Of a DNA stretch of 64,000 nt, positions 62,101 to 64,000 are shown in pieces. Under the pieces are notes generated by a model. That model searched no databases, was not told the origin of the DNA, and saw only the letters and a list, made by a program, of their open reading frames with translations. The position numbers were made by a program, and so were the translations under genes. How positions within the stretch are numbered: the first letter of the stretch is position 1; each line of letters starts with the position of its first letter. Source of the DNA: Rubrivivax sp. Its GTDB lineage: Bacteria; Pseudomonadota; Gammaproteobacteria; Burkholderiales; Burkholderiaceae_C. The stretch lies in the NCBI GenBank assembly GCA_022842595.1, contig JALHPF010000004.1, forward strand, positions 155,810-219,809, in the 5' to 3' direction.

Positions 62101-62760
62101 ATGACACAAGACGAACTCAAGGCCCTGGTGGCGCGTGAAGCCCTGCAGCATGTCGTGCCCGGCGAATGGGTGGGTGTGGGCACCGGCTCCACCGTCAACC
62201 ACTTCATCGACGCACTGGCGGGCATGAAGGCCCAGATCGCCGGCGCCGTCAGCAGCTCGGTGGCGAGCACCCAGCGCCTGCGTGCCCACGGCATCGCGGT
62301 GCGCGAAGCGAACGAAGTCGAGCGCCTGCCGGTCTACATCGACGGCGCCGACGAGATCGACGGCCGTGGTTGCATGATCAAGGGCGGGGGCGCCGCGCTC
62401 ACGCGCGAGAAGATCGTCGCCGACCTGGCGGCGCGCTTCGTCTGCATCGCCGACGCCTCCAAGCGGGTGGATGTGCTCGGCAGGTTTCCGCTGCCTGTGG
62501 AAGTGATCGACCTCGCGGTGCCGCAGCTGCAGCGGCGGTTTGCGGCGCTGGGCGGGCGTGCGATGCTGCGTGCCGGTGTCGTCACCGACAACGGCCACCC
62601 GCTGCTGGACGTGCACGGCTTGCAGATCAATGACCCGCTGGCGATGGAGGTCGAGGTCAACCAGTGGCCCGGCGTCGTCACCGTCGGCTTGTTTGCCCGC
62701 CACCGTGCCAGCCTGTGCCTGCTGGGCACGGCGCAGGGCGTGCAGACTGTGCGCTACTGA
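62101..62760 (+). CDS. rpiA: Ribose-5-phosphate isomerase A
   Basis: A 219-residue enzyme interconverting ribose 5-phosphate and ribulose 5-phosphate in the pentose phosphate pathway. Motifs: [37 protein letters not shown] and [20 protein letters not shown] with the catalytic aspartate, glutamate and lysine. The C-terminal [13 protein letters not shown] is typical. Length is normal. It starts directly after a -10 hexamer and may be translated from a leaderless mRNA. Confidence 0.95.
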   Translation: MTQDELKALVAREALQHVVPGEWVGVGTGSTVNHFIDALAGMKAQIAGAVSSSVASTQRLRAHGIAVREANEVERLPVYIDGADEIDGRGCMIKGGGAALTREKIVADLAARFVCIADASKRVDVLGRFPLPVEVIDLAVPQLQRRFAALGGRAMLRAGVVTDNGHPLLDVHGLQINDPLAMEVEVNQWPGVVTVGLFARHRASLCLLGTAQGVQTVRY

Positions 62761-62836
62761 CATCCCGGGCAGGCCCGGCTGAACACCCGCACTTTCTTGT
62801 GTTCTCATACATGCTTTGACGTAGCCAAGGACCACG

Positions 62837-63034
62837 GTGGCCAAACCCAACTATTCGTTCGAGAAACGCCAGCGCGAAATCGCCAAGAAGAAGAAGAAGG
62901 AAGAAAAGGAAAAGGAGAAAGCGGCGCGCAAGGTCGGTGGCCCGGGCGGTGACGAACCCGAGGCCGAAGACGCCGACGGTGACAGCCCGGACGCTGCTGC
63001 GCCCGGCCAACCGCCCGCCGCCCAGGCCGGCTAG
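62837..63034 (+). CDS. Small lysine-rich conserved protein
   Basis: A 65-residue protein with a GTG start. The N-terminal half is strongly basic and charged (YSFEKRQREIAKKKKKEEKE), predicted as a single helix; the second half is acidic, then Pro/Ala-rich. I associate this short protein with many betaproteobacterial genomes, often as a hypothetical protein. It may bind nucleic acid or ribosomes, but there is no direct evidence. Its TAG stop overlaps the stop of mnmC on the other strand in a shared CTAG. Confidence 0.7.
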   Translation: MAKPNYSFEKRQREIAKKKKKEEKEKEKAARKVGGPGGDEPEAEDADGDSPDAAAPGQPPAAQAG

Positions 63035-64000
63035 GCCTGCGGGGCCGAAGTTCGCCTGCGCGCCTGGCGCAGCCAGAAGCGAGCCGGGTCCAGGGCGTCC
63101 AGCAGGTCGGCTTCCAGCGGCTGCGGCGTCTGGTCGACCCAGCTCGCCAGCACTTCGCCGGCCAGCGGCCCCCAGGTGAAGCCCCGGCCGGCCATCGCGC
63201 CCAGCACGAACAGGCCCGGCAGGCGCGGCAGGCGCGACAAAGGCGGTAAAGGCGGCAAAAGCGGTAATGGCGGCAGGCTGGGGTGTCGCAGGGCGCTGTC
63301 CTTGGCGCTGGCCACCTCCGCGCCCAGCAGCCCGTGCAGGGCCAAAGCATCCACAGCCGCTCCCACCACCGGCAGCCGGTCTGCCACCCGTTCTCGCCAG
63401 GCCACACGGCCGTGCAGCGGTGATCCTGCGGCGCGCGTGAGGCCTGTCAAGGCCTTCAGGCGCGCCAGGTTGAAGGCGTGGTCAGCCTCGCGGACCCGCG
63501 CGTCGTTGTCGTCGGCCTGCGTCGTCGCGCCGCAGAGCAGGTCTGCCGTGGCTGGCAGGTGCAGGGCATAGCCGCCACCCGCCACCGGCCAGGGCAGGGC
63601 CGGGCCCTCGTGCAGGAACCAGCTGATTTGGCCGCGCGTGCGCTGGCCGGGCCAGGCCAGGGCACCCGCGCCATGCAGCAGTTCGGCCATGGCCGTTGCC
63701 TGCTGGTTGCCGGCACCCGCGCCGGCCAGAACCACGACCCCTTCATCGGCCAGTGGCCGGCCACTGGCGTCCAGCGCCAACCAATGCTGGCCCTTGCGCT
63801 GCAGGCGGGCCACCGTGGTGCCGCCGCGGAATTCAATTCCCGGGCTGGCCATCAGGGCGCGCACGGCCGCCGCCGCGTCGATCCAGCCGCCCCCCGGGAA
63901 GAACCAGGCGCTGTCGGCCTGCACGCCGCTCGCGTCCGCCTGCAGCTGTGCCGCCGTCCGCAGGCTGGCCCAGGCCGGGGGCGGCAGCGGCGCCGTGGCC
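63031..64000 (-). CDS. mnmC: tRNA 5-methylaminomethyl-2-thiouridine synthesis protein MnmC, 3' part
   Basis: The frame runs off the window; about 323 C-terminal residues are visible. They match the FAD-dependent oxidase domain of MnmC that converts cmnm5s2U34 to nm5s2U34 in tRNAs such as tRNA-Lys(UUU): DSAWFFPGGGWIDAAAAVRAL, VVVLAGAGAGNQQATAM, CGATTQADDNDARVREAD, VADRLPVVGA and FVLGAMAGRGFTWGPLAGEV. The methyltransferase half lies outside. A Pro-Leu repeat (63212-63279) lies in a loop just before LFVLGAMAGRG. Confidence 0.87.
   Translation of the reverse strand, partial: ATAPLPPPAWASLRTAAQLQADASGVQADSAWFFPGGGWIDAAAAVRALMASPGIEFRGGTTVARLQRKGQHWLALDASGRPLADEGVVVLAGAGAGNQQATAMAELLHGAGALAWPGQRTRGQISWFLHEGPALPWPVAGGGYALHLPATADLLCGATTQADDNDARVREADHAFNLARLKALTGLTRAAGSPLHGRVAWRERVADRLPVVGAAVDALALHGLLGAEVASAKDSALRHPSLPPLPLLPPLPPLSRLPRLPGLFVLGAMAGRGFTWGPLAGEVLASWVDQTPQPLEADLLDALDPARFWLRQARRRTSAPQA
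63212..63279 (-). repeat. Imperfect 9-base tandem repeat encoding Pro-Leu units in mnmC
   Basis: Repeated CTG-CCG-CCx-like units encode a run of the form LPPLPLLPPLPPLSRLPRLP. It contains two TTA leucine codons and CTT/TTG codons, rare in the surrounding GC-rich genes. Confidence 0.75.

Overview
The window is GC-rich (about two thirds or more G+C by eye) and looks like a stretch of chromosome from a betaproteobacterium of the order Burkholderiales, probably near the Rubrivivax/Leptothrix/Piscinibacter group. This is inferred from the mix of conserved genes (a reversed-order FadB, alaS, tolB-pal-cpoB, a small lysine-rich protein next to mnmC), a PEP-CTERM protein, three CCA-encoding tRNAs and the repeat styles. 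I see no phage, insertion sequence, CRISPR array or toxin-antitoxin pair. Most of the window is ordinary housekeeping and catabolic sequence. The unusual material is mainly in gene junctions, start sites and repeats.

Layout. 1-5.6 kb: the end of a secreted DUF6351 protein, two lipoproteins, tRNA-Gly(CCC), a degenerate GGDEF protein, a coupled DUF6624/DUF6265 pair and a succinate-semialdehyde-type dehydrogenase. 5.8-13.8 kb: alaS, a TPR/2OG-Fe(II) oxygenase, two exported unknowns, a SUI1/YciH factor, a glycine-zipper lipoprotein and an HNH nuclease. 13.9-22.7 kb: a fatty-acid beta-oxidation cluster (TetR regulator with a clear palindromic operator, acyl-CoA dehydrogenase, DUF2147, FadB-like fusion, thiolase, crotonase), then an SGNH hydrolase and glyoxalase I. 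22.7-30.4 kb: an AraC regulator divergent from a branched-chain/aromatic-acid ABC importer. Its LivF ATPase is fused in frame to a vanillin/salicylaldehyde-type dehydrogenase, and a 430-bp multi-hairpin element lies between livG and livF. 30.5-37.2 kb: a thioesterase, an Atm1-type ABC exporter, a HypT-like LysR regulator and the gltIJKL glutamate/aspartate importer, whose last gene is flanked by two copies of a dispersed repeat. 37.2-41.4 kb: an FAD oxidoreductase and an ornithine-cyclodeaminase homologue with overlapping divergent start codons, then pyrC and a NYN nuclease. 41.5-50 kb: htpX, a CMD-family protein, msbA, tolB-pal-cpoB, a YeeE transporter, tcdA, tRNA-Lys(TTT), tRNA-Lys(CTT) and a strong terminator. 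50-64 kb: a PEP-CTERM protein, a hybrid histidine kinase, a BamE-like lipoprotein, an ArsC-like protein, a P450, riboflavin synthase, PhoX, SppA, an AEC transporter, pyrD, rpiA, a small basic protein and the 3' part of mnmC.

The strongest candidates for something undescribed are four. (1) The nested inverted-repeat element at 27720-28148, part of which would fold as a branched RNA. (2) The LivF-aldehyde dehydrogenase fusion. (3) A recurring arrangement in which a -10 hexamer lies 5-9 bases upstream of a start codon with no Shine-Dalgarno sequence, suggesting leaderless mRNAs at a dozen or so genes. (4) The divergent pair at 38.38 kb, where each gene's -10 lies inside the other gene's first codons. 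All are sequence observations, and their function is inference.
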